A model generated the notes under the pieces. It was not told the origin of the DNA, searched no databases, and saw only the letters and a list, made by a program, of their open reading frames with translations. DNA of 64,000 bases from Niallia circulans NBRC 13626 (GTDB lineage Bacteria; Bacillota; Bacilli; Bacillales; Cytobacillaceae): contig NZ_BCVE01000018.1 in NCBI RefSeq assembly GCF_001591585.1, positions 1-64,000 on the forward strand. Direction: 5' to 3'. How positions within the stretch are numbered: the stretch's first letter is position 1; each line of letters opens with the position of its first letter. Positions 1 to 7,928 of this stretch are shown piece after piece. The translations under genes were made by a program, and so were the position numbers.

Positions 1-330
1 GGAAATCAGCCAAACTGGGAAAATATCAGCCAAAGGGAGGAGGGAATCAGCCAAACTGGGAAAATATCAGCCAAAGGGAGGGGGAAATCAGCCAAACTAG
101 AGAAATATCAGCCAAAGCGGGAAGAGAATCAGCCAAACTAGAGAAATATCAGCCAAAGGGAGGAGAGAATCAGCCAAACTGGGAAAATATCAGCCAAAGC
201 GAGGGGAAATCAGCCAAACTGGGAAAATATCAGCCAAAGGGAGGGGGAAATCAGCCAAACTGGGAAAATATCAGCCAAAGCGGGGAGAGAATCAGTCAAA
301 CTGGGAAAATATCAGCCAAAGCATCCAAGA
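1..330. repeat. Tandem repeat array, about eight 39-42 bp units
   Basis: About eight units follow each other with no unique spacers. Each unit carries two copies of the core TCAGCCAAA, separated by a short linker (ACTGGGAAAATA or ACTAGAGAAATA) and ended by a purine-rich GGGAGGGGGA-like stretch. The array begins at the window edge, so its full length is unknown. Units differ by a few substitutions and by 1-3 bp in length, so this is a decaying intergenic array. No ORF with a ribosome binding site is seen in it. The lack of unique spacers rules out a CRISPR. Confidence 0.9.
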
Positions 331-382
331 TGAGAAGCCAAATCACCAATCAACTCACCAAACCAAAGAAAGTGGTGTTCAT

Positions 383-1603
383 TTGAATATTTTTCGCAAT
401 AAATCATTCACGTTTATGTGGATTGGAAATGGGATATCGGAGTTAGCGGGAGCCTTTGGGACCTTTTGCAACTCGTTATTAATCTATGAAATTACTGGTT
501 CATCTTGGGCATTAGGCAGTATGTGGCTATTATATTTTCTGCCTTCTCTCATCCTTCAGCTTTTTATTGGGCCATACCTTGATCGTTGGAGTAGAAAATG
601 GATGATGATTTTTGCTCTCTGGAGTAGAGGCATGATATTTCTTTTTCCTCTCATTGGGTTTGTAACAGACACATTAGTACCGTGGCATGTTTATATTGTT
701 CAAGTCATCATTGGATTAATAACTCCGATTTATTCTCTTGCTAATCAAGCCATACTGCCTAATCTTGTTTCGAAAGAGCAATTAAGTAGTGCTAATGCCT
801 ATGTAGAAGGGATGGCCAGATTAATGACGTTCGCAGCGCCAGTTGTGGCAGGGATTGTCATTGAATATATCGGAATTGGCAGTACTTTATTGTTTATTTG
901 TACGGCGCTGATGCTTAGTGGATGTCTTTTGCTGGGGATTATGGAAGTAAGAGAAGCGAAAGTGGAAAGAAAAACATGGGCAGTGGAATTTATGGAGGGG
1001 GTTCGCTACTTTTTTCAACAAAAAACGATTGTGTGGTTAGGGATTTTTTTAGCATTTGTTCAATTTGGGGTAGGGGTCACAATGGTGATTAATATTCCCT
1101 ATATTAAAACAGTGCTAAATGGAAATAATGCCATGTACGGTTATTTTATGGCGGGTTTTCCTTTAGGATATATGTTTGGAACCTTACTTGTTGGCAAAAT
1201 CAAAATCCAATCACGGAGACGCTTGATGCTAGGGGCACTATTAATAGGAGGAGTGACATACATTAATTTAGGAATAACAAGTTCGCTCATTTCAGCCATC
1301 GTAACGGAAATCGTTGCTGGCATCACCATGGCATTTTTCAGCATACATAATATTACGATTTGTCAGCAAACCGTTCCCAATCATTTAATGGGCAAAATTA
1401 TTTCGGTCCGATCCTTTATCATTCGAGCGCTGATGCCGCTAGGCGTAATAGCAGGCGGAGCATTAAGTGAATTATGGGGGATCCGGCCTTTATACGTTTT
1501 AATTGGAGCAATAATTACTACTGTATCTTTAGTGGGACTATTGATTCCTTACTTTGCCTTTTTGGATAAAGAAAGCACCGATAAAAACAAGCTGGCTGCT
1601 TAA
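383..1603 (+). CDS. MFS transporter (MFS_3-type, probable efflux)
   Basis: A 406-aa integral membrane protein of the major facilitator superfamily, with about 12 hydrophobic segments along its whole length. The loop after the second helix carries DRWSRKW, a variant of the MFS A-motif (DRxxRR). Overall it resembles the MFS_3 group of small-molecule exporters; the substrate cannot be told. The start is TTG at 383 with a weak purine-rich site upstream; no better in-frame start gives a full first helix. The 11 bases just before the start (372-382) match the half-site of the palindromic repeat found at 26-28 kb, so the 5' region has been invaded by repeat DNA. A shared terminator follows. Family is sure; function is inferred. 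Confidence 0.85.
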   Translation: MNIFRNKSFTFMWIGNGISELAGAFGTFCNSLLIYEITGSSWALGSMWLLYFLPSLILQLFIGPYLDRWSRKWMMIFALWSRGMIFLFPLIGFVTDTLVPWHVYIVQVIIGLITPIYSLANQAILPNLVSKEQLSSANAYVEGMARLMTFAAPVVAGIVIEYIGIGSTLLFICTALMLSGCLLLGIMEVREAKVERKTWAVEFMEGVRYFFQQKTIVWLGIFLAFVQFGVGVTMVINIPYIKTVLNGNNAMYGYFMAGFPLGYMFGTLLVGKIKIQSRRRLMLGALLIGGVTYINLGITSSLISAIVTEIVAGITMAFFSIHNITICQQTVPNHLMGKIISVRSFIIRALMPLGVIAGGALSELWGIRPLYVLIGAIITTVSLVGLLIPYFAFLDKESTDKNKLAA

Positions 1604-1612
1604 TCTATTAAG

Positions 1613-1652
1613 AAAGACTAGGAAATGGATTCATTCCTTTTTCCTAGTCTTT
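1613..1652. terminator. Bidirectional terminator between MFS and fabF
   Basis: A perfect 13-bp inverted repeat (1613-1625 with 1640-1652) with A-rich and T-rich flanks lies between two convergent genes, so it can serve both strands. Confidence 0.8.
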
Positions 1653-1656
1653 TCTA

Positions 1657-2889
1657 TTAATATTTCTTTAACAAAATTGCTGAGTTATGACCGCCAAAGC
1701 CAAAGGAATTAGAGAGACCAATGGATATTCCGGCTTTTCTTGCTCCTTCTGGAACATAGTCTAAATCACAGTCTGGGTCTGGAGTTTCCAAATTAGTAGT
1801 TGGCGGGATAATCCCTTCTCTCAAGCTCTGTACTAAAGCAATTGCTTCCGCTCCACCAGCAGCACCAAGCATATGACCAAGCATGGACTTATTAGCTGTC
1901 ACAGGGATTTTATAGGCGTCTTCTTCAAATAATTTCTTAATTGCTAATGTTTCCGAGAGATCGCCGACAGGTGTACTGGTTGCATGTGCGCTAATCACAT
2001 CTACATCAGAAGGAGAAATATTTGCTTTAGTTAATGCCCGCTTCATAGCAAGATATGCTCCTCTTCCATCTGGATGGGTAGCCACCATATGATAGGCATC
2101 TGAGCTTGCGCCATATCCAATGATTTCAGCTAAAATGGGAGCATTACGCTTTATAGCATGTTCCAAGTCTTCCACTATTAAAATAGCTGCCCCTTCACTC
2201 ATCACGAATCCATCTCGATTTTTATCAAAAGGTCTACTTGCTGAAGCTGGTTCGTTATTTTTTGTCGATAATGCTCTGGCATTCCCGAAGCTTGCTAAGG
2301 AAAGATTCGTAATAGCAGCTTCCGATCCGCCTGCAAACATCACATCTGCATCACCATTTCGAATGGTATGAAAGGCTTCCCCAATCGATGTATTTCCAAT
2401 GGAACAAGCTGTTACCGGAGAGAGGGAAGGACCTTGAGCTCCGAATCTAATACTAATTTGCGCTGCAGCTGCATTGGAAATCATCATCGGTACTAAGTTA
2501 GGACTGACTCGATTAGGACCTCTTTGATTTAATGTATTTACATTATCGATAAGGGTGGTCAAACCGCCGATTCCTGATCCTACATAAACACCCATTCGCT
2601 CTTTATCTATTAAATCTAAGTCTAATTGTGAATTTGTTAAGGCTTCTTCTGCTGCAGCTAAAGCAAACTGGCTAAATCGGTCCAGTTTTTTTGCTTCCTT
2701 TGCTCCCCATCTTTCATCTGGATGAAAGTCAGTTACTACTCCAGCTATTCTTGTTTTGGAATTAGATACATCTAAATGGTCGATAGAACGGATTCCTGAT
2801 TCCCCTTTTAAGAGGTTCTGCCAATATTCATCCACGTTATTTCCTAACGGTGAAATAATTCCCATTCCAGTGACAACAACTCTTTTCAC
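1657..2889 (-). CDS. fabF: Beta-ketoacyl-ACP synthase II
   Basis: A 410-aa condensing enzyme that elongates acyl-ACP with malonyl-ACP in type II fatty-acid synthesis. The thiolase-fold Cys-His-His triad is visible: C162 in VTACSIG, H302 in AHATSTP and H339 in KSMLGHMLGAAGG, with K334 nearby. Length is normal for FabF. The start codon is GTG at 2889, preceded on the minus strand by a GGGGG-type ribosome binding site. It stands alone here, without fabH, and is divergent from an XRE regulator with a palindromic operator candidate between them. A solitary copy outside a fab cluster suggests a paralogue or a specialised synthase, but this window cannot show whether another fabF exists. Confidence 0.93.
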   Translation of the reverse strand: MKRVVVTGMGIISPLGNNVDEYWQNLLKGESGIRSIDHLDVSNSKTRIAGVVTDFHPDERWGAKEAKKLDRFSQFALAAAEEALTNSQLDLDLIDKERMGVYVGSGIGGLTTLIDNVNTLNQRGPNRVSPNLVPMMISNAAAAQISIRFGAQGPSLSPVTACSIGNTSIGEAFHTIRNGDADVMFAGGSEAAITNLSLASFGNARALSTKNNEPASASRPFDKNRDGFVMSEGAAILIVEDLEHAIKRNAPILAEIIGYGASSDAYHMVATHPDGRGAYLAMKRALTKANISPSDVDVISAHATSTPVGDLSETLAIKKLFEEDAYKIPVTANKSMLGHMLGAAGGAEAIALVQSLREGIIPPTTNLETPDPDCDLDYVPEGARKAGISIGLSNSFGFGGHNSAILLKKY

Positions 2890-2951
2890 GATTTTTCCCC
2901 CATTCCTTTTTTCTTTATTGTATCCTTTTCTTATCCTATTACAAGTTGTAG

Positions 2952-2967
2952 TTTATACTAGTATAAA
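2952..2967. promoter_or_regulatory. 16-bp perfect palindrome, operator candidate
   Basis: TTTATACTAGTATAAA reads the same on both strands and sits in the divergent fabF/XRE promoter region, about 30 bp before the XRE start. A second short palindrome, TAGTACTA, follows at 2968-2975. Dimeric HTH proteins bind such sites, so autoregulation by the XRE protein and control of fabF are inferred. Confidence 0.5.
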
Positions 2968-2995
2968 TAGTACTAGCTTAAAAAGGAGAATGGAT

Positions 2996-3829
2996 ATGAA
3001 TAGAGATATAAGGCTAGAAGCCCTCTCGGAATTTTTGAAAACAAAGCGCTCTAAGATACAGCCGCAAATGGTTGGACTCCCAGCTGGAACGAGAAGAAGA
3101 ACAGCAGGACTCCGCCGTGAGGAAGTGGCACAATTAGCGGGAGTAAGCACTACCTGGTATACCTGGCTAGAGCAAGGTAGAGATATTAAAGTGTCTATCT
3201 CTGTTCTCGATGCAGTAGCAGATGCGCTGCAATTAAATTCTGATGAACGAAAATATGTATACGGTTTAGCGTTTGAGGAGGGAAATTCTTTTTTTCCTAA
3301 AGAGGCAGAAGAAGAGATGATGACTCCAGCTTTAGAAAGAATTTTAAAGGAACTTCGCTACTGTCCAACTATTATAACGGATCGCCGTTCTTTTATCGTT
3401 GGGTGGAATGAAGCCGCCAAGCAAGTATTCCTAGACTTTGAAAAAATCCCATCGGAAAAGAGAAATCTCATTGAATTGCTTTTTTCCAGAAAAGAACTAA
3501 GAGCATTAGCTGTCAATTGGGAGGACTTTGTAAAAGGATTCATTTCCATCTTTCGAACATATTTAGGACAATATATGGCAGATGAGTGGTATCAAGAATT
3601 TATCGAAGACATGAAAAAGAACTATCCAGACTTTAATAGAATGTGGAATGAAAGTGAAGTAAGTTCTGCTCCTGAGGTGTTAATTGAATTTCGCCACTCG
3701 AAGGCGGGGAAAATGATTTATAATTTAACCTCCTTACAAGTCCATGGCGCGAATGATTTAAGATGCAGCATTTATACGCCTGTTGATGGAACAGGGACAG
3801 AGGAGAAGATTCAGCATTTGATGAAATGA
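2996..3829 (+). CDS. XRE-family regulator with MmyB-like ligand-binding domain
   Basis: A 277-aa protein. The N-terminal HTH (residues about 5-75) carries the typical run RRRTAGLRREEVAQLAGVS. The rest matches the MmyB-like PAS-fold ligand-binding domain that follows this HTH in many Actinobacteria and Firmicutes, a domain known to bind small hydrophobic ligands in some members. The ORF is open far upstream, but AAAAGGAGA at 2981-2989 places the start at ATG 2996 (spacing 7); ATG 2990 is too close. It is divergent from fabF and convergent with the QorB-like reductase. Its targets are not known; the palindrome at 2952-2967 makes fabF and itself the first candidates. Confidence 0.88.
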   Translation: MNRDIRLEALSEFLKTKRSKIQPQMVGLPAGTRRRTAGLRREEVAQLAGVSTTWYTWLEQGRDIKVSISVLDAVADALQLNSDERKYVYGLAFEEGNSFFPKEAEEEMMTPALERILKELRYCPTIITDRRSFIVGWNEAAKQVFLDFEKIPSEKRNLIELLFSRKELRALAVNWEDFVKGFISIFRTYLGQYMADEWYQEFIEDMKKNYPDFNRMWNESEVSSAPEVLIEFRHSKAGKMIYNLTSLQVHGANDLRCSIYTPVDGTGTEEKIQHLMK

Positions 3830-3833
3830 AAGA

Positions 3834-3860
3834 GGGGACACAGTCGTTTATTGTGTCCCC
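3834..3860. terminator. Terminator after the XRE regulator
   Basis: Stem GGGGACACA (3834-3842) pairs with 3852-3860, followed by a T-rich stretch. It lies between convergent genes. Confidence 0.7.
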
Positions 3861-3871
3861 TTCTCTATTTA

Positions 3872-4732
3872 TTAAGAATTAGAAATAAGCTTTCTAACTC
3901 CATCCACTACAGGTGTTTCCGAACGGCCAAGTAGTTTTTCAAAATCATTGCTTTCAATATCTAATGTACCTTTGCGAATATCCTTTTGAATTGCTACAAG
4001 CATAGGAACAACAAAATCAGGTATGCCAGCTTGTGTCATTATTTCTGCATATTTACTGTCATCTACATGTTGGACAGGCACTTCTTTTCCAATCACCTGG
4101 CTAACAGCGGCAGCGATTTCTTCTTGTGATAAAGGTTTGCCAGAAAGTTCATAAATCGTATTTTCGTGTCCTTCACCGGCTAGCACTTCTGCTGCAGCTT
4201 CTGCATAGTCCTGCTGTAAAGCCCAGCCGACCTTTCCGCTGCCAGCAGAGGTAACCCACGGTGCTCCAGCTTGAACTCCTTGAATAGTAGAAAGCTCATT
4301 TTCTAGGTACCAGTTATTACGTAAGAAGGAATAAGGGATACCTGTTTTTTGAATAGCGATTTCTGTTGCTTTATGAACTTCAGCAAGGAAATTGGTGCTT
4401 TCCTGTGCATTCGCAATACTTGTATATGCGATAAAGGAAACACCAGCATTTTTAGCAGCATCGACAGCAGTATTGTGTTGGCGAATTCTAGTTTCCGTAT
4501 CTCCATCTGCTGAAATAATTAATAGGCGATCGATTCCTTTAAAGGCTGCTGCCAAAGTTTCTGGCTGATCGAAATCTCCATGGCGAACATCTACGCCTTT
4601 TGCGCGTAAATCCTCTGCTTTTTCTGGATTGCGTACACTGACAGCAAGCTGATCAGCAGGTACTTTTGCTAATAAAACATTTACGATTTTAGATCCAAGT
4701 TTACCAGTGGCACCTGTTACTAATAGTTTCAT
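3872..4732 (-). CDS. NmrA/QorB-like NAD(P)-dependent oxidoreductase
   Basis: A 286-aa atypical short-chain dehydrogenase. The N-terminal nucleotide-binding motif is TGATGKLG (residues 7-14), and the second strand ends SVRNPEKAEDL, a basic patch that favours NADPH. It lacks the YxxxK pair of classical SDRs, as expected for the NmrA/QorB group of quinone reductases and redox sensors. It is divergent from an HxlR regulator with a conserved N-terminal cysteine; the same pairing is known for qorB/qorR-type systems, where the regulator responds to quinones or diamide. A quinone-reductase role is therefore inferred. The start at 4732 has the good site GGAGGGAATTTCAA upstream. Confidence 0.85.
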   Translation of the reverse strand: MKLLVTGATGKLGSKIVNVLLAKVPADQLAVSVRNPEKAEDLRAKGVDVRHGDFDQPETLAAAFKGIDRLLIISADGDTETRIRQHNTAVDAAKNAGVSFIAYTSIANAQESTNFLAEVHKATEIAIQKTGIPYSFLRNNWYLENELSTIQGVQAGAPWVTSAGSGKVGWALQQDYAEAAAEVLAGEGHENTIYELSGKPLSQEEIAAAVSQVIGKEVPVQHVDDSKYAEIMTQAGIPDFVVPMLVAIQKDIRKGTLDIESNDFEKLLGRSETPVVDGVRKLISNS

Positions 4733-4797
4733 TTGAAATTCCCTCCAATTAATGTTTTTCTTTCATTATACCCCAACGACTTTAACAAGATGTGTTG

Positions 4798-4809
4798 TTG
4801 GATATCCAA
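4798..4809. promoter_or_regulatory. 12-bp palindrome in the divergent reductase/HxlR promoter
   Basis: TTGGATATCCAA is a perfect palindrome between the divergent genes, followed by an AT-rich partly symmetric stretch (GGTATATAGTATATT, 4815-4829) that may be a second site. Binding by the neighbouring HxlR protein is inferred from position only. Confidence 0.4.
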
Positions 4810-4904
4810 TATAGGTATATAGTATATTTATAGTTAAAAAAATGAAAGTAGTTATTTTTTTATAACATAGTCACATAAATAGTACCATGGGAAGGAGAGA
4901 GAAA

Positions 4905-5252
4905 ATGGCACGTTTTTTTGTTCAAAATGAATCTGTCTCGATCGATGAGGAGGGTTTTTGTCCTGTAACTTATACACAAAATTTAACGGCGGGAAGATGG
5001 AAAATTATTATCTTATGGCATTTAAGTCAGGGGACAAAACGGTTTAATGAATTGCAAAGACTATTGCCTGGAATATCAAAAGGGATTTTAACAAGGCAGT
5101 TAAGAGAATTAGAAGCAGATCAAATGGTGCACAGAGAAGTTTATAAAGAAGTGCCTCCCAAAGTGGAATATTCCTTAACAGAAAAGGGAGTTAGCTTTAT
5201 TCCTATTCTTGATTTAATGGGAGAGTGGGGGAAAAAGCATTTTAAGGAATAA
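4905..5252 (+). CDS. HxlR-family redox-type transcriptional regulator
   Basis: A 115-aa winged-helix protein of the HxlR/YodB family. Motif landmarks are CPVTYTQNLTAGRWKIIILWHL near the N-terminus (conserved Cys), FNELQRLLPGISKGILTRQLREL (recognition helix) and VEYSLTEKG (wing). In YodB, CatR and QorR the equivalent single N-terminal Cys senses quinones or thiol stress. An upstream in-frame ATG (4887) exists, but GGAAGGAGAGA at 4890-4900 places the true start at ATG 4905, which yields the usual length. Divergence from the QorB-like reductase supports a local repressor role. Confidence 0.88.
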   Translation: MARFFVQNESVSIDEEGFCPVTYTQNLTAGRWKIIILWHLSQGTKRFNELQRLLPGISKGILTRQLRELEADQMVHREVYKEVPPKVEYSLTEKGVSFIPILDLMGEWGKKHFKE

Positions 5253-5253
5253 A

Positions 5254-5279
5254 AATGGGGACAAATCATTGTCCCCATT
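5254..5279. terminator. Bidirectional terminator between HxlR and glnQ
   Basis: A 10-bp stem, AATGGGGACA (5254-5263) with TGTCCCCATT (5270-5279), lies between convergent genes. Its core is the same GGGGACA used in the terminator at 3834. Confidence 0.75.
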
Positions 5280-5283
5280 AGCT

Positions 5284-6012
5284 TTACAATACTTTATTCA
5301 AGAAATCTTTTGTACGCTCATTTTGTGGGTTTCCAAAAATCTCTTGTGGTGTACCCTCTTCCACGATATAGCCATTATCCATGAAGATTACGCGGTCTGC
5401 TACTTCTCTAGCAAAGCCCATCTCATGTGTAACAATTACCATCGTCATTCCTTCTTGAGCTAATTGCTTAATAACGTTTAATACTTCTCCGACCATTTCA
5501 GGATCAAGTGCACTTGTTGGCTCATCGAACAGCATAATATCAGGGTTCATCGCAAGGGCGCGGGCAATGGCAACCCTTTGCTTTTGACCGCCAGATAATT
5601 TAGAAGGATTTTCATTAGCTTTATCCTTTAAGCCGACACGGTCTAATAGTTGTAAGGCTTTTTCTTTCGCTTGCTGTGGTGTTGCTTTTTTCAAATCAAC
5701 TGGAGCAAGAGTGATATTTTCCAGAACCGTTAGATGCGGGAAAAGATTGAAATGCTGAAACACCATTCCGATATTTTCTCTGATTTTGTTAATATCATTT
5801 TTCTTATCTGTTAATTTAAAGTCATTTACAACAACTTCGCCACTTGTAACTTCTTCTAACATATTTAAGCAGCGAAGAAGGGTACTTTTTCCGGAGCCAG
5901 AAGGACCAATTAAACAAACAACTTCGCCCTCTGTTACCTGTAAATCAATTGATTTTAAAACTTCAAGATTACCATATGATTTTTTCAGATTCGTCACTTT
6001 AAGCTTGGCCAT
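5284..6012 (-). CDS. glnQ: Polar amino acid ABC transporter ATP-binding protein
   Basis: A 242-aa ATPase with Walker [10 protein letters not shown] (about 37-45), Q-loop, signature LSGGQ (about 135) and Walker [14 protein letters not shown]. It has the exact length and layout of GlnQ/HisP-type ATPases. It overlaps the end of the upstream receptor-permease gene by 14 bp, so the two are translated together and form one importer. The GlnR/TnrA-like box in front of the operon supports glutamine or another nitrogen-relevant amino acid as substrate; the exact substrate cannot be read from sequence. Confidence 0.93.
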   Translation of the reverse strand: MAKLKVTNLKKSYGNLEVLKSIDLQVTEGEVVCLIGPSGSGKSTLLRCLNMLEEVTSGEVVVNDFKLTDKKNDINKIRENIGMVFQHFNLFPHLTVLENITLAPVDLKKATPQQAKEKALQLLDRVGLKDKANENPSKLSGGQKQRVAIARALAMNPDIMLFDEPTSALDPEMVGEVLNVIKQLAQEGMTMVIVTHEMGFAREVADRVIFMDNGYIVEEGTPQEIFGNPQNERTKDFLNKVL

Positions 6013-7450
6013 TTTTAATCCTTCTTTCTAATCGATTTGATACTTTTGTTAGAATCATAATAACGATAAAGTACATAATACCGACGATCAGCCACATTTG
6101 GAATGATTCTAAGTTTCTTGCAATAATAATTTTTCCGCTTTGTGTCAATTCGTTAATACCGATAATGGAAAGAATAGACGTATCTTTTAGTGTAATAACA
6201 AATTGGTTAATAAATGCTGGAATCATTAATTGGATAGCCTGTGGAAGCACTACCTTTCTCATTGCTTTTCCATAAGGAAGTCCTAGACTGCGGGCAGCCT
6301 CCATCTGTCCTTTATCAACCGATTGAATGCCTCCGCGAACAATTTCAGCCATGTAAGCACCAGCATTTAAACTTAATGTAATAAGACCGGCAGCCACAGC
6401 TGTAATTCGGAAGTCAAGAGCTGCTGGAATTCCGAAGTAAATAAAGAATGCTTGAACGATTAATGGTGTTCCTCGGAAAATATCGATGTATATACCAGCA
6501 ATTGTTCGTAAAATTTTACTTTTGGCAATACGTAATAGTCCAAAGATAATTCCTAGTACAGTTGCAATTAATAGAGAAACGACTGTTAAGATAAGTGTCA
6601 TTTTTAAACCAGATAATAAGCTAGGGAAGCTCTCTTTTAATAAACCAAAAAAGCCACTCTTAGCTTCTTCATCTGATCCAGTTTCTAAGTATTTATCTAA
6701 TATTTCTTGATATTCTCCAGATGCCTTTAAATTGGCTAATCCAGTGTTAAACATTTCAAGAAGCTCTGTATTTTGTCCTTTAGAAACAGCGAATCCATAA
6801 GAGGCTCCTGCTTCTTTATCTGTCACAATTTTAAGGCCATTTCCTTGCTTGATTCCATATGCTAATACTGGATAATCATCAAATACAGCTACGGAATTAC
6901 CAGTTCTTACTTCTTCGTACATATTAGCAGAATCATCAAATGTTACGATGGAAAAACCATATTTGTCTTTGATGCTTTCTGCAAAGCTTGCCCCCTCTGT
7001 TCCTGTTTTAACAGCAACCTTTTGACCTTTTAAGTCTTTATAGGAGGAGACTTTATCATTATCGCTGTCGACGGCCATAATGATACCAGAATCAAAATAG
7101 GGTTCCGAGAAATCGAATTTCATTTGTCGTTCATCTGTAATGCTCATCCCGGCAATAACAGCATCCACTTGTTTTGATTCAAGTGCTTGAACAGCTGCGT
7201 TAAATCCAAGTGGCTTCATTTCATATTTGAAACCTTGATCTTTCGCAATAGCAGCCATTAAATCCATATCGATTCCGACGAAGTCCCCATTTACATCCTG
7301 AAATTCAAATGGCGCAAATGTAATATCTGTTGCAATCTGATATACTTTCTCCTTTGCTTCTGCTTTTGATATAGGAGAAATAATATTCAGCATAGTTAAG
7401 ATAACTACGAAGAATAAAACTAATTTAGACATCCTTTTCTTTTCTTTCAT
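5999..7450 (-). CDS. Fused amino-acid binding protein and ABC permease (GlnH-GlnP type)
   Basis: A 483-aa fusion. Residues about 1-32 are a signal sequence ending near SKAEA. About 35-265 form a family-3 periplasmic-type binding domain ([33 protein letters not shown]). About 285-480 form the membrane permease with the EAA loop [22 protein letters not shown]. Such receptor-permease fusions are common in Firmicutes and put the receptor on the outer face of the membrane. An upstream ATG (7501) exists, but AAAAGGAGTTG fixes ATG 7450 and the start of the signal sequence. There is no lipobox cysteine, as expected because the permease anchors it. Confidence 0.92.
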   Translation of the reverse strand: MKEKKRMSKLVLFFVVILTMLNIISPISKAEAKEKVYQIATDITFAPFEFQDVNGDFVGIDMDLMAAIAKDQGFKYEMKPLGFNAAVQALESKQVDAVIAGMSITDERQMKFDFSEPYFDSGIIMAVDSDNDKVSSYKDLKGQKVAVKTGTEGASFAESIKDKYGFSIVTFDDSANMYEEVRTGNSVAVFDDYPVLAYGIKQGNGLKIVTDKEAGASYGFAVSKGQNTELLEMFNTGLANLKASGEYQEILDKYLETGSDEEAKSGFFGLLKESFPSLLSGLKMTLILTVVSLLIATVLGIIFGLLRIAKSKILRTIAGIYIDIFRGTPLIVQAFFIYFGIPAALDFRITAVAAGLITLSLNAGAYMAEIVRGGIQSVDKGQMEAARSLGLPYGKAMRKVVLPQAIQLMIPAFINQFVITLKDTSILSIIGINELTQSGKIIIARNLESFQMWLIVGIMYFIVIMILTKVSNRLERRIKNGQA

Positions 7451-7500
7451 TCGTACAACTCCTTTTCGTTTTTCTAAAGTTATAAAGTTCTGGTATAACA

Positions 7501-7517
7501 TGTTAGATTACCTAACA
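7501..7517. promoter_or_regulatory. GlnR/TnrA-like box upstream of the amino-acid transporter
   Basis: TGTTAGATTACCTAACA matches the Bacillus consensus TGTNANAWWWTMTNACA at all but one defined position. It lies 51 bp upstream of the transporter start and overlaps the likely -35 of a promoter whose -10 (TATAAC on the minus strand) is at 7479-7484. That position fits repression better than activation. Confidence 0.65.
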
Positions 7518-7624
7518 AAACATAATTAAAATAATACTAAACAATTTTGATCTTGTACAGATAGGAATATAAAGAGAAAATTTACCAATTATTTTTAAGA
7601 GGGTGGAATACATAATAGCAAGTA

Positions 7625-7633
7625 TGTTATACT
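7625..7633 (+). promoter_or_regulatory. Extended -10 promoter for the vmlR leader
   Basis: TGTTATACT is an extended -10 (TGnTATACT) with no good -35. It would start RNA near 7640, a few bases before the leader ORF. Confidence 0.5.
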
Positions 7634-7655
7634 ACAGTTACTTATAACGAAAGGG

Positions 7656-7673
7656 ATGATGGGTGAACGATGA
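7656..7673 (+). other. Leader mini-ORF of the vmlR attenuator
   Basis: ATG 7656 opens MMGER-stop, with the site CGAAAGGG directly before it. An overlapping alternative, ATG 7670, opens MKN-stop and ends at 7681, inside the first attenuator segment. The same GAAAGGGA motif serves vmlR itself. Ultra-short leader ORFs are known in front of antibiotic-inducible ABC-F and erm genes. Which of the two is used cannot be told. Confidence 0.4.
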
Positions 7674-7677
7674 AGAA

Positions 7678-7903
7678 CTAATCTTATTTTTCTAAAATTT
7701 GAATGAAATACATTTCAAATGGAACAAAAAATAGGATTAGTCTGCCCATTTCCATAAATCGCTTTTTCAAGCATATCTCTAATGGTATGTGCACAATGAT
7801 TGGTCGATATGCACGCTTTTTGTATATCGGTTATGTATGGTGTGAATGAGCAAATAATTAGGTACGGCTAATCCTTCCAGAGAAAATTTGGGAGGATTTT
7901 TTT
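7678..7903 (+). promoter_or_regulatory. Transcription attenuator of vmlR
   Basis: Four segments form alternative helices. Segment 1 (7678-7691) pairs with segment 2 (7727-7740). Segment 2 (AGGATTAG, 7733-7740) pairs instead with segment 3 (CTAATCCT, 7868-7875). Segment 3 (7870-7878) pairs with segment 4 (7890-7898) to form an intrinsic terminator followed by seven T. The 1:2 helix permits termination; 2:3 prevents it. A ribosome held on the mini-ORF at 7656-7681 would cover segment 1 and favour readthrough into vmlR. B. subtilis vmlR is known to be controlled by drug-dependent attenuation in its leader. Confidence 0.75.
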
Positions 7904-7928
7904 CTCCCTTCTGAAAGGGATTGATAAT

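Noticed and set aside
1-330. Possible CRISPR array
   Set aside because: Repeats follow each other with no unique spacers of constant length, and no cas genes are present.
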